Origin: Delphinus delphis
Lineage: Eukaryota > Chordata > Mammalia > Artiodactyla > Delphinidae
Assembly (NCBI RefSeq): GCF_949987515.2
Contig: NC_082698.1
Span: forward strand, 27,742,070 to 27,806,069
DNA length: 64,000 nucleotides
Reading direction: 5' to 3'
Part shown: piece after piece, positions 22,966 through 33,944 of the stretch
Numbering within the stretch: position 1 is the stretch's first letter
How the letters are laid out: each line of letters begins with the position of its first letter
Made by a program: the position numbers and the translations under genes
Notes under the pieces: generated by a model
The model's database searches: none
The model's input: the letters and a program-made list of their open reading frames with translations, nothing else
What the model was told of the DNA's origin: nothing

Positions 22966-23484
22966 GAAGAAGGGATGATATTTCAATAGGCAGCCACCTC
23001 CCTATGGTGAAGCCAGGAGGGTGCCCAAGTTTCTTGCTCTCACATCTTGGAGCTGCTGTCCTTTCTGTTCTGCTAAGAAGGAAGGGTCACCTGAGTCACA
23101 ATGCAGGAACCCAAAGGGCCCCCAACATACTTCCACATGGTCACATCTGCTTTAGCATCTGCATCACCTTTCCTCAGGGCTCCCCAGAGACAATGGTCTG
23201 TCTTCATTTCCTTCCTTTTATCTTTATTTCTCTTGCTTCAGAACCCTCTCTGGCCAGATCTACAGTGGCAAAGGGAACTGGAAAACAAAGAATTATTAGA
23301 TTAATTCATTGCTGGATTATTCAGGCCAGAAGATTTAGGGCTCTTGACTTGAATATTTTGACCGTTAACCTTATTGTCCATTTTGAATCTTCCAGATCTT
23401 TATTTGAGATTCCTAAGTGTGAGATGAGCTCAGTCAGTTTTGACCCCCATACAAACAACTTTAGGTCCTTTACTCACTCTTTGT
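22966..23484. other. Unassigned; holds a 167-codon open frame
   Basis: The plus-strand frame 23004-23507 is open for 167 codons, but its end runs into an L1 3' end. It shows no recognisable domain, and a frame of this size is expected about once in a window this long. Confidence 0.4.
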
Positions 23485-23780
23485 TTCTCCTCAGCTTTGA
23501 GGTGTAATTAACAAATGAAAATTGTATATATTTAAGGTGTCCAATGTGACGGTTTGATATATGTCTCTATTGTGAAATGATTACCACAATTAAGTTAATT
23601 CATACATTCATCACCTCACATGGTAACGGGGTGTGTGTGTGTGTGTATGGTGAGAACACTTAAGATCTACTCTCTTAGCAAATTTCAAGTGTCCAATACA
23701 GTATTGTTAATTACAGTCAACATGCTGTACATTAGAATTTGTTCACCTTATAACTGAAACTTTGTACCCTTTGCAGGTCC
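23485..23780 (-). mobile_element. L1 3' UTR
   Basis: The plus strand reads 'gaggtgtaattaacaaatg', 'atttaaggtgtccaatgtg', 'caccacaattaag'-like and 'cttagcaaatttcaagtgtcc', the antisense of a common old L1 3' end. An internal GT tract lies at 23631-23650. Confidence 0.85.
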
Positions 23781-24059
23781 TTCTCTCTTTTGTCATTCAG
23801 AAAGGGAGCTGCAGAGTCTATTTAAGACCCAGAGTCAAGTCCTAGGAAACCAAGGCATGATGACTCATGAATTTCAATCTTGACTTCTTCCCTGAGATGA
23901 GGACAGGGTTCTCTCCATATACTTGCCTAGGGAATTCTGAGGGGATGGAAAACTTGTAGGAGGTAGAACAGACTTGGGTGATTTTTCTGTGAAAAGGGAG
24001 AGCTAATTTAAAACAAGTTTCTTGATGCACTTTCCCATGCCCTCAGAATTTTTTCCCAC

Positions 24060-24530
24060 AAAGGAAAGATTTAATACCCTCATTGTTTTGTATAAGGTTA
24101 ATGTCTTCTCATTGTGAAAACTTAAACATGACAGAAATATATGAAGTTGAGAGCTCACGTCCCCTTGATGACCCACCTTCTTCTCCCCACTCCAGGAGAA
24201 CAACTAAGTTTTGGATGGTCTTTTGGCTTTTTAACTATATGAATATAAATATGTATATTAACATTTTTCACAAAAATGAGATTATATAGATTATATTTTG
24301 CAAGTTGCTTTTCTCATTTAATAATATGTTGTACTGCTTTCTATGTTAGGGCCTAAAGATCTCTCTCTTAAGAGTGTGATAGTATAAATTATCAGATGTA
24401 TAAATTGTCAGCACTTTGCTGAATATTTGGGTTGTTTTCAGTCTAGCAAAGGAATTGGAAACTTTTAAATTTATTTCAATTTGGAGTTAAGTATTGCTGT
24501 TTTAATCACTTTGATACTGGAGAATAGATT
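24060..24530 (-). mobile_element. Old L1, ORF2 3' region
   Basis: 'tattttgcaagttgcttttctc', 'tttaataatatgttgtactgc' and 'gaatatttgggttgttttcag' match the antisense of the L1 ORF2 end. Highly decayed. Confidence 0.55.
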
Positions 24531-24611
24531 TATCTCAATGTCTGAGGTACAAAGGATTATACATAAAGTTATGATTTCCACAGTACTTTTGTGTTTGTTC
24601 TTAAATTATTG

Positions 24612-24850
24612 ATAATCTTTTTCCAGTTGAAATATTATTGCCATACAACATTGTGTAAGTTTAAGGTATACAATGTGTTGATTTGATACATTGCAATATG
24701 GTTGCCATTGTAGTGTTAGTTAACACTTTTCTCATGTCACATAATTATTATTTCTTTTTTATTGTGAGAACAGATCTTGGTCTCTTAGCAACTTTGAAGT
24801 TTACATAACCTTCTTAATCTCCTCCCATCTTCTCCAAATCCTAGGTCGGG
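24612..24850 (-). mobile_element. L1 3' UTR fragment
   Basis: 'gttgaaatattattgcc', 'agtttaaggtatacaatgtg' and 'cttagcaactttgaagttta' match the same L1 3' end type as 23485-23780 but more diverged. Confidence 0.7.
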
Positions 24851-25385
24851 AGTTTCCTCTTAGTTTCCTCAAATCAAGGATCCCATGTAAAAATGAGCTA
24901 CATTTACCTTATTCCTCTAAAAATGAACTGTATTACATTATTGAATAACTTTCAATTTATAGATCTTTGAAAATAAGATGCTCTTAGGTTTCCTGGAATT
25001 TTATACCAGCATCTAATATATCAAAGCATTTTATAACCAGATTTCTTAATCTTCTTCTATCCTAGTTTATCTTCTGAAGATGTTTGCTTGATAGTATTCT
25101 TTTAGACCTAAAAATGTAGAAATTAAAGCACAGGGCAGAAAGGCAATGTACTGAATATTCTGAATGATACCACCTTTAAAAATGATTGCTATTAATGTCC
25201 TGACATTCTGCTATATTGTTTAATCCCTGTTTAAGACTTTGACAGTGGCATATTTGCTTTGGGTAAGACCCTGCATTATGGTGAGAGAGGAGGCTGTTAC
25301 TACATTTATAGTCTTCCGGGAGAAACAGACTAGCAAATGCTCAAAAGTGCTTAAGGGAGAGATAGGCATGGAATGCTGTGGAAGC
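24851..25385. other. Unassigned non-coding sequence
   Basis: AT-rich, nothing recognised. Confidence 0.4.
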
Positions 25386-25900
25386 ATAGAGGCCGTCTAC
25401 CTAAAGGAACAGGGGAGAGAGGCTGAAAGGCTTCCTAGAGCGTACAAAGACTTGGTTGAGTCTTAAAACAGTGAATAAGAGTTAATCAATAGTGACTGAG
25501 GGTTCCATGTAGATGGAATAACAGAAGGTATTACAGATCTGTGAAGCAAGAGGGTACATTTGGAGAACTGTAATTAGTCCCTTGTGGCTGGATTGAATGT
25601 GACATGAAGACAGAAGGAAGGCCAGAGAAATTCGGTAGGACGCAGATGAAGAAGGACCTTGTGCTAAGAGTTTGGATTTTATCATGAAGGCAATTGGAAC
25701 CAATCAAAGGGGGTTAAGCGGATGTGTGATATAAAATGTGTATATCAGAGGGATTATTTGGGGGCAGTGATGAAAGATGGCTTTGATGAGACTAGAGGCA
25801 GAGACAATTTAGGGCCAGTTACAGAAATCCAGGTGAGAAGAGACAAGGGCTGAACTATTGTAGTGAATAAAAGAGGATGGAATTATATCGCTATTAATAT
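25386..25900 (-). mobile_element. L2 LINE, antisense
   Basis: On the plus strand: 'gaaaggcttcctagagc', 'gaaggaccttgtgctaag', 'tttggattttatcatgaagg' and 'aaatccaggtgagaagag'. This order is the reverse complement of the L2 reverse-transcriptase-to-3' region. Confidence 0.7.
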
Positions 25901-26044
25901 AACAGAGGCTGCTATGATTGCATAATTGTTTGGTACTTCATACTCATTAAGTATTCAAGATTCATTTGTTAATATTTAATCTATTCTTCTCCATAGTATT
26001 TTTTAAAAATCTACTATTAAAGTTGATCTGCAGACAATTCATAT

Positions 26045-26640
26045 TTAGGTAAAAGCATCTTTTTAGACTTAACCAGGCATCCAAAAAAAAAAAAAACACT
26101 CTATAAGCAAAATAAAAATACTAATAGAAATAGAAATATTTTCAACATAGATCTTAAAAAGTAAGTTTCATACATATGTAAAGAGCTATAATGAGCCATT
26201 AGGATGAAAAAAAAAAGCCCTATTTAAAATTGGCTAATTCATGTGATTAGACTCTTCAAAAACACAGAAGTAAAAATATCCAAAAAGCAGATTAAAATAT
26301 TGAGCTTTCTTGATTATAAGAGAAAAGACAGATAAAAACGAGACATCGCCTTCATTTATCACATTGTCAAAGGTTAAAAAAAATGAGACCTAGTATTGAC
26401 AAAGGGATTGTGTTTTATCAGATGGTCATTTATATACTGCTGGTAGGAGTGTGAATTAATCCAATGCTTTGGAAAGCAATTTGATAATATGAATTTAAAA
26501 CTTTAATCATATTAATACACTTGACTCAATAATTCCCCCTTTAGGAATTTATCATAAGGAAGTAATCAGATGATGTTTATCAGGATATATCTACAAGGAT
26601 ATTTATTGAATTATTATAAATAATAGTTTTAGTAGAAACC
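26045..26640 (+). mobile_element. Old L1 ORF2 fragment
   Basis: 'gtaaagagctataatgagcc', 'tattgacaaagggattgtg', 'ctggtaggagtgtgaatt' and 'ttgactcaataattcccc' align with the last third of L1 ORF2. Many stops. Confidence 0.65.
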
Positions 26641-26998
26641 TTTTGGACTGTCTACCTAGGTCATAGTGACTGATTTTATGGATTGTCTTACTTCCAACGG
26701 AGGGGCCTCCAGCAGTGATTTTGTACCACGTGGCAGCCTTCCTCCACCTCCACCACAGTGATCATAACTAAGCTGGTACTCACCCCAGCTGAGCCAGTCA
26801 GGTTTCCTTCCCTGGGAATTTAGACGACAGAGAGAATGACAGAGAGGAAATAGTACCTCTGTCAAATTGCACTTCTCAGTGTCTCCTGAATAGTCCGTGT
26901 ATTCTTTTTTCAAAAGGAGAAGAATGCTGAGAGCAGAAAGGAGAAGCATGGGATAGCAAAATGCTTTCTAAAGTAGATGACTTAGGGAATCTGTACTG
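26641..26998. other. Unassigned; possibly old DNA transposon
   Basis: 'ctgagccagtcaggtttccttccctggg' resembles a segment found in old MER-type DNA transposons, but I cannot place it firmly. The minus-strand open frame here has no recognisable domain. Confidence 0.3.
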
Positions 26999-27251
26999 TA
27001 ATAGCTTGTAGACACATCACTCCAATCTCTGCCTCTGTCCTCCTATGGTGCTCTCCCTATGTGTCTGTGTCTCTTTTCCTCTTCTTATAAGGACACCAGC
27101 CATTAGATTAAGAGCCCACTCTACCCCAGTATGACCTCATCTTAACTAACTACATCGGCAATGACCTTATTTCCAAATAGGGTCACATTCTGAGGTACTG
27201 GGGGTTATGACTTCAAAATATCTTTTAGGGATCACAGTTGAGCCTATGACA
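26999..27251 (-). mobile_element. Partial MaLR-type LTR
   Basis: Antisense of the 5' half of an MLT/MST-type solitary LTR. The minus strand begins 'tgtcataggctcaactgtg' and contains 'ccctatttggaaataaggtc', 'agatgaggtcatactgg' and 'ggtgtccttataagaag'. The 3' half with the polyadenylation signal is missing. No internal retroviral coding sequence is present. Confidence 0.7.
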
Positions 27252-27770
27252 CATGACTCCAACAAACCTTGAACTCTTGTTCAGATGTTGTATAATCTCA
27301 TATTTAACTCTCTGTACTCTTTCACTTAGGTGGTCAAATCCCACACATCAGATGTTGGAAAGTTCTGTGATTCTAGAGCCTGCATTTTTCATAATGAGCC
27401 CTTTCTCATTGTGCCATTATTTTTACTTTGAGAACTCTTTTATTTATTTGCCAGAGGGATAGATGCTTGGCTGATGGAGGGAGAGTGGAGTTGATGACTT
27501 GTCTGTTGTGTAAATAGACTTTTAATTAATAAGCATCACATCCCACTTATTCCCTCTGTTGTACCTGACGTTTCCCAGCTAAAAGCTTCTCCGGTATTCT
27601 GAGGAACTGATTAGTGCCCTCGGCTGTATCACTCACCATGTTCTCTGGGCAGTAGCTTCCTCTTACTGGCTTCATTCATTACCCTTCCTTTATCCATTCT
27701 CTAACTTCCAAATATTGGTTGAAATCTTTCATTTGCTTATGGGCTCCCTCATTATTTTCACCATCTTAAG
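27252..27770. other. Unassigned non-coding sequence
   Basis: No confident repeat or gene. Confidence 0.4.
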
Positions 27771-28640
27771 TTTTATTTATGTGGATGTTATTTCTCTGTC
27801 ATCATTTTTTTTTTTCTGTCATCATTTTAACGGGAGGTGGTTCCAATAGGGAATGGGGAAAACTGTGTGTTCATAGCCATCTAAAAATGTGTATGTACGT
27901 ACTTAGTTTTTTGATAGATATTACCAAATTAGTTTTCCTTTTATATTTCTCAATTCTTTTTCTTAGTTCTTGCATTGAAACTTGAATATAATGTTGTTAG
28001 TGGTCATCCTTATCTTATCCTATTTAGGTGGAAATGCTAATATTTCATCATTAAATATGATTTTTGTTGTAGATTAGTATCCTTTGTGAGACTGAGAAAT
28101 TTTCTTAATATTTCTGCTGAGTTTTTAAAAATCTGTGTTGGGTTTTGACCTTATTCAGTTATCTTAGTATCTGTTGAGCTGATGGAGCTTCCTCCTTTAA
28201 TATGTTAATGTAGCGAATTATATTAACATAGTTCCTAATTCAGAATCATTCATGGATTCCTGGGATGAACGTTTCTTGCTCAAGATGTATTGCTGGATTG
28301 ATTTGCTAACATGTCATTTCAGATATTTCATCTGTGAGCATAAGTAAATTTGGCCTACCCTCCCCCCTTTTTTTTAGATACCAAATGCCATCCTAGTTTG
28401 GTGTTGGTAGCAGGATTATGCTAGCTTTTTGGAACAAACTGGAGGAGTTTCGTCCTTTTCTAAATGCTGATACAAATTATATAGCATAAAAATGATCATT
28501 TCTTTGAGATTTGTTAGGACTCAGACAAAATTATCTGAATCAGATGCTGTTGTTTTGAGGAGTAGAACTTTTCCATTTCTTTTGTAAATATCAGTCTCTT
28601 CAGGTTTTCTACATATTCTTGAGTCATTTAAAAGTATTTA
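27771..28640 (-). mobile_element. Old L1, reverse transcriptase region
   Basis: The plus strand shows 'tgaatataatgttgttagtgg', 'gagcttcctcctttaatatg', 'ggattcctgggatgaac' and 'tggaggagtttcgtcc', the antisense of L1 ORF2 around its reverse transcriptase. Heavily mutated. Confidence 0.7.
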
Positions 28641-28649
28641 AAATATTAT

Positions 28650-29617
28650 GAAATATATCATTCAGAACTAAAACATAACAAATATATGTATCCATCCTAC
28701 CTCCATCAAATCCAAACCTTTTTTTACTTGCTTAATTTTTTAAAAAGAAATAAAGGATTAGAGATGTATTTGAAATCCCTAACGTTCTTCCTCCCAATTC
28801 TATTCCTTTCATTCTCTCCCCACACATATCATTATTCTGAATTTGGTGCTTATAATTCCCATGCATGTTTTATACTTTACATACATATGTATTCTTAAAT
28901 AACATATAGCATTGTTTTGAATGTTTTCACAATTTATACAAATACAATTATATGCCATGTATTGTTCTGTATCTTCCTTGTTTTCCTCGTCTTTAGTTTT
29001 AACCTAGTTTCTTCATTTAAACCACCGTGTAACATTTCTTTCATGAATGTACCAAATTTTTTTTATCCATTCTTTCCTGGTGAATATTTAGGAATTTTTT
29101 ACACAGATATTCATGTCTCCTGGAACTCCTGGCACAGATATTCATGTCTCCTGGAACTCCTGTATCAGAGTTTCTATAAAATATGTAACTATAAATGTAA
29201 TTGTTGGTACCCCAAAAAAGTGCTCTTCAACTTTGCCAGATTCTGCCAAAAATTCTTCCACAGTATTTATACAAATTTATATTCCCTTAAGTAATATGAG
29301 GTTTCTTGTTTCTTCACATCTTTATCCACATTTGGTATTTTCACATTTTTTTCTTTTTTTTATTGAATAGAAGATTCTTTAGAGTCTATAAAGGTTATTT
29401 TCACATTTTTAATTTTTTCAATCTAGTGAATGTGAAATGGTATCACATTTTAATTTGCATTTTATTGATCACCAGTTATTCAGATTGTTATTCTATGAGT
29501 TGCTTCTTCCCATCATTTATTTTCTATTTCATTTTGGCTTTTATCTTTACTAATTTCATCTACTTTAATTGGATTTATTTAATAAATTTATTTATTTGTT
29601 TTTTAATTAATTAATTA
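28650..29617 (-). mobile_element. Old L1, ORF2 3' region and UTR
   Basis: 'cctggtgaatatttaggaatt', 'cacatctttatccacatttggt', 'gtgaatgtgaaatggtatcac' and 'tttgcattttattgatcac' mark an antisense L1 ORF2 end. A 31-bp tandem duplication lies inside, and a CHR SINE sits at its right edge. Confidence 0.75.
29102..29162. repeat. 31-bp tandem duplication
   Basis: The unit starting 'cacagatattcatgtctcc' occurs at 29102-29132 and again at 29133-29162 without a mismatch. It is a recent local duplication inside old L1 DNA. Confidence 0.95.
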
Positions 29618-29966
29618 ATTATTTTTGGCTGTGTTGGGCCTTTGTTGCTGCGCATGGGCTTTCTTCAGTTGCGGCGAGTGGGGGCTGCTCTTCAGTGTGG
29701 TGCGCGGGCTTCTCATTGCAGTGGCTTCTCTTGTTGCGGAGCACGGGCTCTAGGTGCACGGGCTTCAGTAGTTGTGGCACACGGGCTCAGTAGTTGTGGC
29801 TCGCGGGCTCTAGAGCGCAGGCTCAGTAGTTGTGGTGCACGGGCTTAGCTGCTCCACAGCATGTAGGATCTTCCTGGACCAGGGCTCGAACCCATGTGCC
29901 CTGCATTGGCAGGCGGATTCTTAACCACTGTGCCACCCAACGCAGCCAAAAATAAATAAATAAATT
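29618..29966 (-). mobile_element. Long CHR SINE with fold-back end
   Basis: The minus-strand long-form CHR body is clear (repeated 'cacaactactgagcc' motifs, 'gcagggcacatgggttcgagcc' head). However, its normal 5' end 'gggacttccctgg' is missing. Instead the plus strand continues from 'gtgccaccc' straight into 'aacgcagccaaaaataaataaa', which is the 3' end of another CHR copy in the opposite orientation. Both ends of the unit are therefore CHR tails, forming an inverted repeat of about 30 bp (29621-29640 against 29937-29966). Confidence 0.88.
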
Positions 29967-30159
29967 TATTTTAAAAAAATTGTTAGTCTTTAATTTTATT
30001 GCATTGTGATTAGGATAAATCATTACTTTTTGAAACTCCTTGGGATTTTCTTTCAATATATATGACTATTTCATTTGTGTTTGAAAAGTAGGTATAAGTC
30101 TTACATGTACTATTATATCAGCTTTTTAAAATTGCTTTTAGATATTAATTAATTTGAAA

Positions 30160-31150
30160 ATAAATTTTATAAATATACATTAAAAATAAAGAAACAAGAT
30201 ACACTGCACACCTATGTAGCTTAATACAAGTAATAGAATAATTCTATTATGTTTGAAATATACTTTATACCTCATCCCAATCTCATCTCCTTTACTCCCC
30301 CTTCAGAAATAAATAATATCTTGAATTTTTTTCTTTAGCATGCCTTTGCCATTCACATGTTTTATTCCTAAACAATGTTGGTTTTGTGTTTTTGGACTTA
30401 CACTAGTGAAATCATACTGTATATATTCTTCTGCAGTTTGCTTCCTTTTCACTTAACATTACATTCCTGAGATTATCCATGCAGCTATGCATAGCTGTAA
30501 TGAATTTATTTTCACTGTGATAGAGTATTTAATTGTATAAATAGTTTATAATTTATCCATGTTACTGTTGATAGTATTTGGATTGTGTCAGATCTTTTGC
30601 TAGTCCATAACAGTGGTGCTGTGAATGTTCTTATACATGTCTTTTGGTACACGTGCACAGCGGTTTCTTTAGAATATATACCTAAAGTGGAATTCCATGA
30701 TCATAGGGTTAGTGCATCTTTCACTTTCCAAGATGATGTTAAATTGTTTTCCAAAACAATTATAATAATTTACATTCCAACTAACATTTTATACTCTACT
30801 GGGCTCTTTATGATGTGTACTTTCAAGTCTTCACCTATTTTTTCTATTGGATTATTTGTCTTTCCTCTTTTAATGAAATATATAAATTCTTTATATATAT
30901 TGGACTTTAAACTTTTTTCAATTATATGCATAGCAATACCTTCTCCAATTTTGTGGTATGTTTACTTCTCTTTCTTTATAGTAGCTTTTGATTAATAGAA
31001 ATTCTTAATTATAATTAATAAAACTTAGTATTATTACTGATAGTAATTTATTCATATTACTATTATCATCATCACTAATGGCTTGTGCCTTTTATATCTT
31101 ATTTAAGAACTTCTTCCCTAACCCTAGGTGGTAAAGATAGTCTTTTATAT
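30160..31150 (-). mobile_element. Old L1, ORF2 3' half
   Basis: 'cctgagattatccatgcagc', 'taatttatccatgttactg', 'gtgctgtgaatgttcttatac', 'cctaaagtggaattccatg' and 'ttacattccaactaac' follow the antisense order of an old L1 ORF2 end. No open frame remains. Confidence 0.7.
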
Positions 31151-31300
31151 GTGTTGAATTTAACAAATAAGTAAATATATGTGAAGCTCATAGAACAGTA
31201 CCTGTCATATTAAAGTGTTCCATAAATTAGCTATATTAATATTATCAATTTTATCTTACTTTGTCAATTCTTAGATGCACATTTTTCACATTTTTGCATC

Positions 31301-31804
31301 TGTGGTAGGCTGAATAGTGCTCCCCCCACTCCCCAGCAAAGATATACAGGTCCTAACCTGGAACTAAGGTTACTTTGCAAATGTGATTAAATTAAGGATT
31401 TTGAGATGGTGAGATTACCCTGGGTTATCTGGGTGGGCCCTAAATTAGCAAGTGTCTTTATAAGAGAGAGGCAGAGGGAGGTTTGACTGCAGTGACAGAA
31501 GGGAGAAGGCAATGTGACAATGGAAGTAGAGAGAAATTTGAAAATGCTATGCTGTTGGCTTTGAAGATGAAGGAAAAGGCCACGAGCTAAGGAATACAGC
31601 TCTAGAAGATGGAAAAGGCAAGGAAATGTGTTCTCCCCTAGAACCTCTGGAGGGAACATGGCCCTGACCACACTTTGGTTTTGGCCCGTTGAAACTGATT
31701 TCAGACTTCTAGCCTCCAGAAATATAAGAGGATAAATGCATGTTGTTTTAAGCACCATGTTTGTGGTAATTTGTTACAGCAGCCATAGGAGATATACTGA
31801 TAAC
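31301..31804 (+). mobile_element. Solitary MaLR-type (MLT1-like) LTR
   Basis: Starts TG ('tgtggtaggctgaatag'). It has 'ctttgcaaatgtgattaaatt', 'gggtgggccctaaattag', 'ctttgaagatgaagg' and 'ccacgagctaaggaa', then a polyadenylation-like region 'ataagaggataaatgcatg' and the end 'gtaatttgttacagcagcc'. It is a single LTR with no internal region and no viral genes. It sits between pieces of old minus L1. Confidence 0.8.
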
Positions 31805-32154
31805 ATGGAATACTCTTTAAGAAATGCTTTGATCACCTTTGTTCCTGATGGCAGTGTGCGGACAATAGGGTTGGAGGTCAAGGATGAAGCCAAAAACTCT
31901 TTGTAAGATTCAGGCTCTGAGTATGAAAACATTTTAGGAATATTTTAATCAGCTTATTTCTCTCAAATTTTCTTCCTTATGCATGAACATGAAATCTGTG
32001 TTTAAGTAAGTTTATAATAGTATAAGATTAAAAATGCTAATTAGTAAGAAAACATTGTCCTATAGTTTAATTAGCATGTTTTTCCTGTCTTAAGGTAGTG
32101 GTGCATCATAGAATTGTTGGCATCTGAGATTCTCTGAAATTTAGTGGTGTTGTT
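31805..32154. other. Unassigned non-coding sequence
   Basis: AT-rich DNA between the LTR and the next old L1 piece. Confidence 0.4.
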
Positions 32155-33518
32155 GTTGTTATTATTAATAACTTGTACCTTTTATGTCTTGTTTAAGGAA
32201 TTCTTTCCTACCCATAGGTTATAAAGATAACCTCTTTATAAGTCCCAGATAATCCCAGATAATCTCTGGGACTTCCCTGGTGGCACAGTGGTTAAGAATC
32301 CGCCTGCCAATGCAGGGGACACGGGTTCAGTCCCTGATCCAGGAAGATCCCACATGCCGCGGAGCAACTAAGCCTGTGAGCAACAACTACTGAGCCCACG
32401 TGCCGCATCTACTGAAGCCCACATGCTCTAGAGCCCATGCTCCGCAACAAGAGAAGCCACCACAGTGAGAAGCCCACGCACCACAACAAAGGTTAGCCCC
32501 TGTTCGCCACAACTAGAGAAAGCCTGCGCACCGCAACGAAGACCCAACACAGCCAAAAAACAATAAAATAAAAACTTTTAATCATTAAAAAAAGATAATC
32601 TCTGATATTGTGTTCTAAAAATATTATAGTTTGCCCTTTATATTTAGATTCTGAATTCACTAAGAATTGATTTTTGTAAGGTAGGGGTCCAATTTAGTTA
32701 CTTTTCATATGGATAACAAAGTACCATTTATCAGAAAAAGCTATCCTTTCTTCACTGCTCCTTTTTACCAGCTCTTTTGTAGGTCAAGTTTTCATTTATT
32801 CATGGGTCTGTTTCTGGGCTATTTTATTTTATTGGCTACATTTTTTATCTCTACGTTAGTAAGATACATTTTAATTATTAGGGATTTATAGTAATTATTT
32901 ATATTTTGTATGGCAAGTCCTCCCATCTAGTTCTTCAGAATCACCTTGTCAATTTTCCCCTCTTCCCAAAACACTTTTAGGATTTTGATTGGAATTTATC
33001 AGATCTACGGATTCATTTGGGGAGAACTGGCATCTTCACAGCACTGAGTCCATGACTGTGATATAGCCCTCCATTTATTCAGTTATTCTATAATGTTACT
33101 CAGTGAAGTTTAATAATATTCTCCTCCAAGGTCTTAGATGTATTTTGCTAAATTTATTCCTAAATACTTCATATTTTTCATGCTACTGTGAGATCATTTT
33201 TTAAATTGCATTTTTTAACATTGTTGCTGACGTGTAAAAATTCAACTGATTTTTCTACATTGGCTTTGTATCCAGAAACATAATATTATTCACCTTAATT
33301 CTAATATTTTGTGGTATATTCTTTTGCCTTTTCTATGTTAACACATCATATGATCTGAAAATAGTGACTGTTTCTTCCTTCTGTTTCTTGTTTTTCTGTG
33401 TCAGCTAAGGCCTCTAGTTCCATATCGAATAGAAGTGATGATAGTGGCAACCTTAGTCTTGTTCATAAAATTGGAGGGAATACTTTGAATGCTTTACCAT
33501 AAAATAAGATTTTTTAAA
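32155..33518 (-). mobile_element. Old L1, ORF2 middle region
   Basis: 'gtaaggtaggggtccaattt', 'ataacaaagtaccatttatc', 'ggtctgtttctgggc', 'gtcaattttcccctcttcc' and 'tcttgttcataaaattgg' follow the antisense L1 ORF2 order. A CHR SINE interrupts it at 32268-32592. The element probably resumes after the younger L1, at 39842. Confidence 0.75.
32268..32592 (+). mobile_element. CHR SINE, long form
   Basis: Complete long-form copy from 'gggacttccctggtggcac' to 'cacagccaaaaaacaataaa'. Perfect 12-bp TSD 'agataatctctg' at 32257-32268 and 32593-32604 (the last base is shared with the element start). Confidence 0.95.
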
Positions 33519-33519
33519 A

Positions 33520-33556
33520 TTAATTATTTATTTTTGGCTGCGTTGGGTCTTCATTG
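33520..33556 (-). mobile_element. Tail fragment of a long CHR SINE
   Basis: 'tatttttggctgcgttgggtcttcattgct' is the antisense last ~35 bp of the long CHR form. Nothing of the rest of the SINE appears across the L1 insertion at 39842 onward, so it was probably inserted 5'-truncated. Confidence 0.75.
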
Positions 33557-33567
33557 CTTCTTAAGTT

Positions 33568-33944
33568 TTGTGGGGCCTTTTTAACATCTTTATTGGAGTA
33601 TAATTGCTTTACAATGGTGTGTTAGTTTCTGCTTTATAACAAAGTGAATCAGCTATACATATACATATATCCCCATATCTCTTCCCTCTTGTGTCTCCCT
33701 CCCTCCCACCCTCCCTATCCCACCCCTCTAGGTGGTCACAAAGCACCGAGCTGATCTCCCTGTGCTATGGGGCTGCTTCCCACTAGCTATCTGTTTTACA
33801 TTTGGTAGTATTTATAAGTCCATGCCACACTCTCACTTCGTCCCAGGTTACCCTTCCCCCTCCCCATGTCCTCAAGTCCATTCTCTACGTCTGCGTCTTT
33901 ATTCCTGTCCTGCCCCTAGGTTCTTCATAACCTTTTTTTTTTTT
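33568..33944 (-). other. L1 3' UTR
   Basis: Between the ORF2 stop and the TSD. Contains the cetartiodactyl-type run 'ttggagtataattgctttac' and 'caaagcaccgagctgatctc' on the plus strand. The final A-tail is reduced to a few bases. Confidence 0.85.

Noticed and set aside
23004..23507. 167-codon open frame on the plus strand
   Set aside because: Ends inside an L1 3' end and shows no recognisable domain; such a length is expected by chance in 64 kb.
31301..31804. Possible retroviral provirus
   Set aside because: Only a solitary MaLR-type LTR is present; no internal region or second LTR follows.
31072..32240. About 75 bp near 31080 resembles 32170-32240, as if a 1-kb unit had a long TSD
   Set aside because: Identity is only about 78% and both are the same part of old L1, so independent or overlapping L1 copies explain it better.
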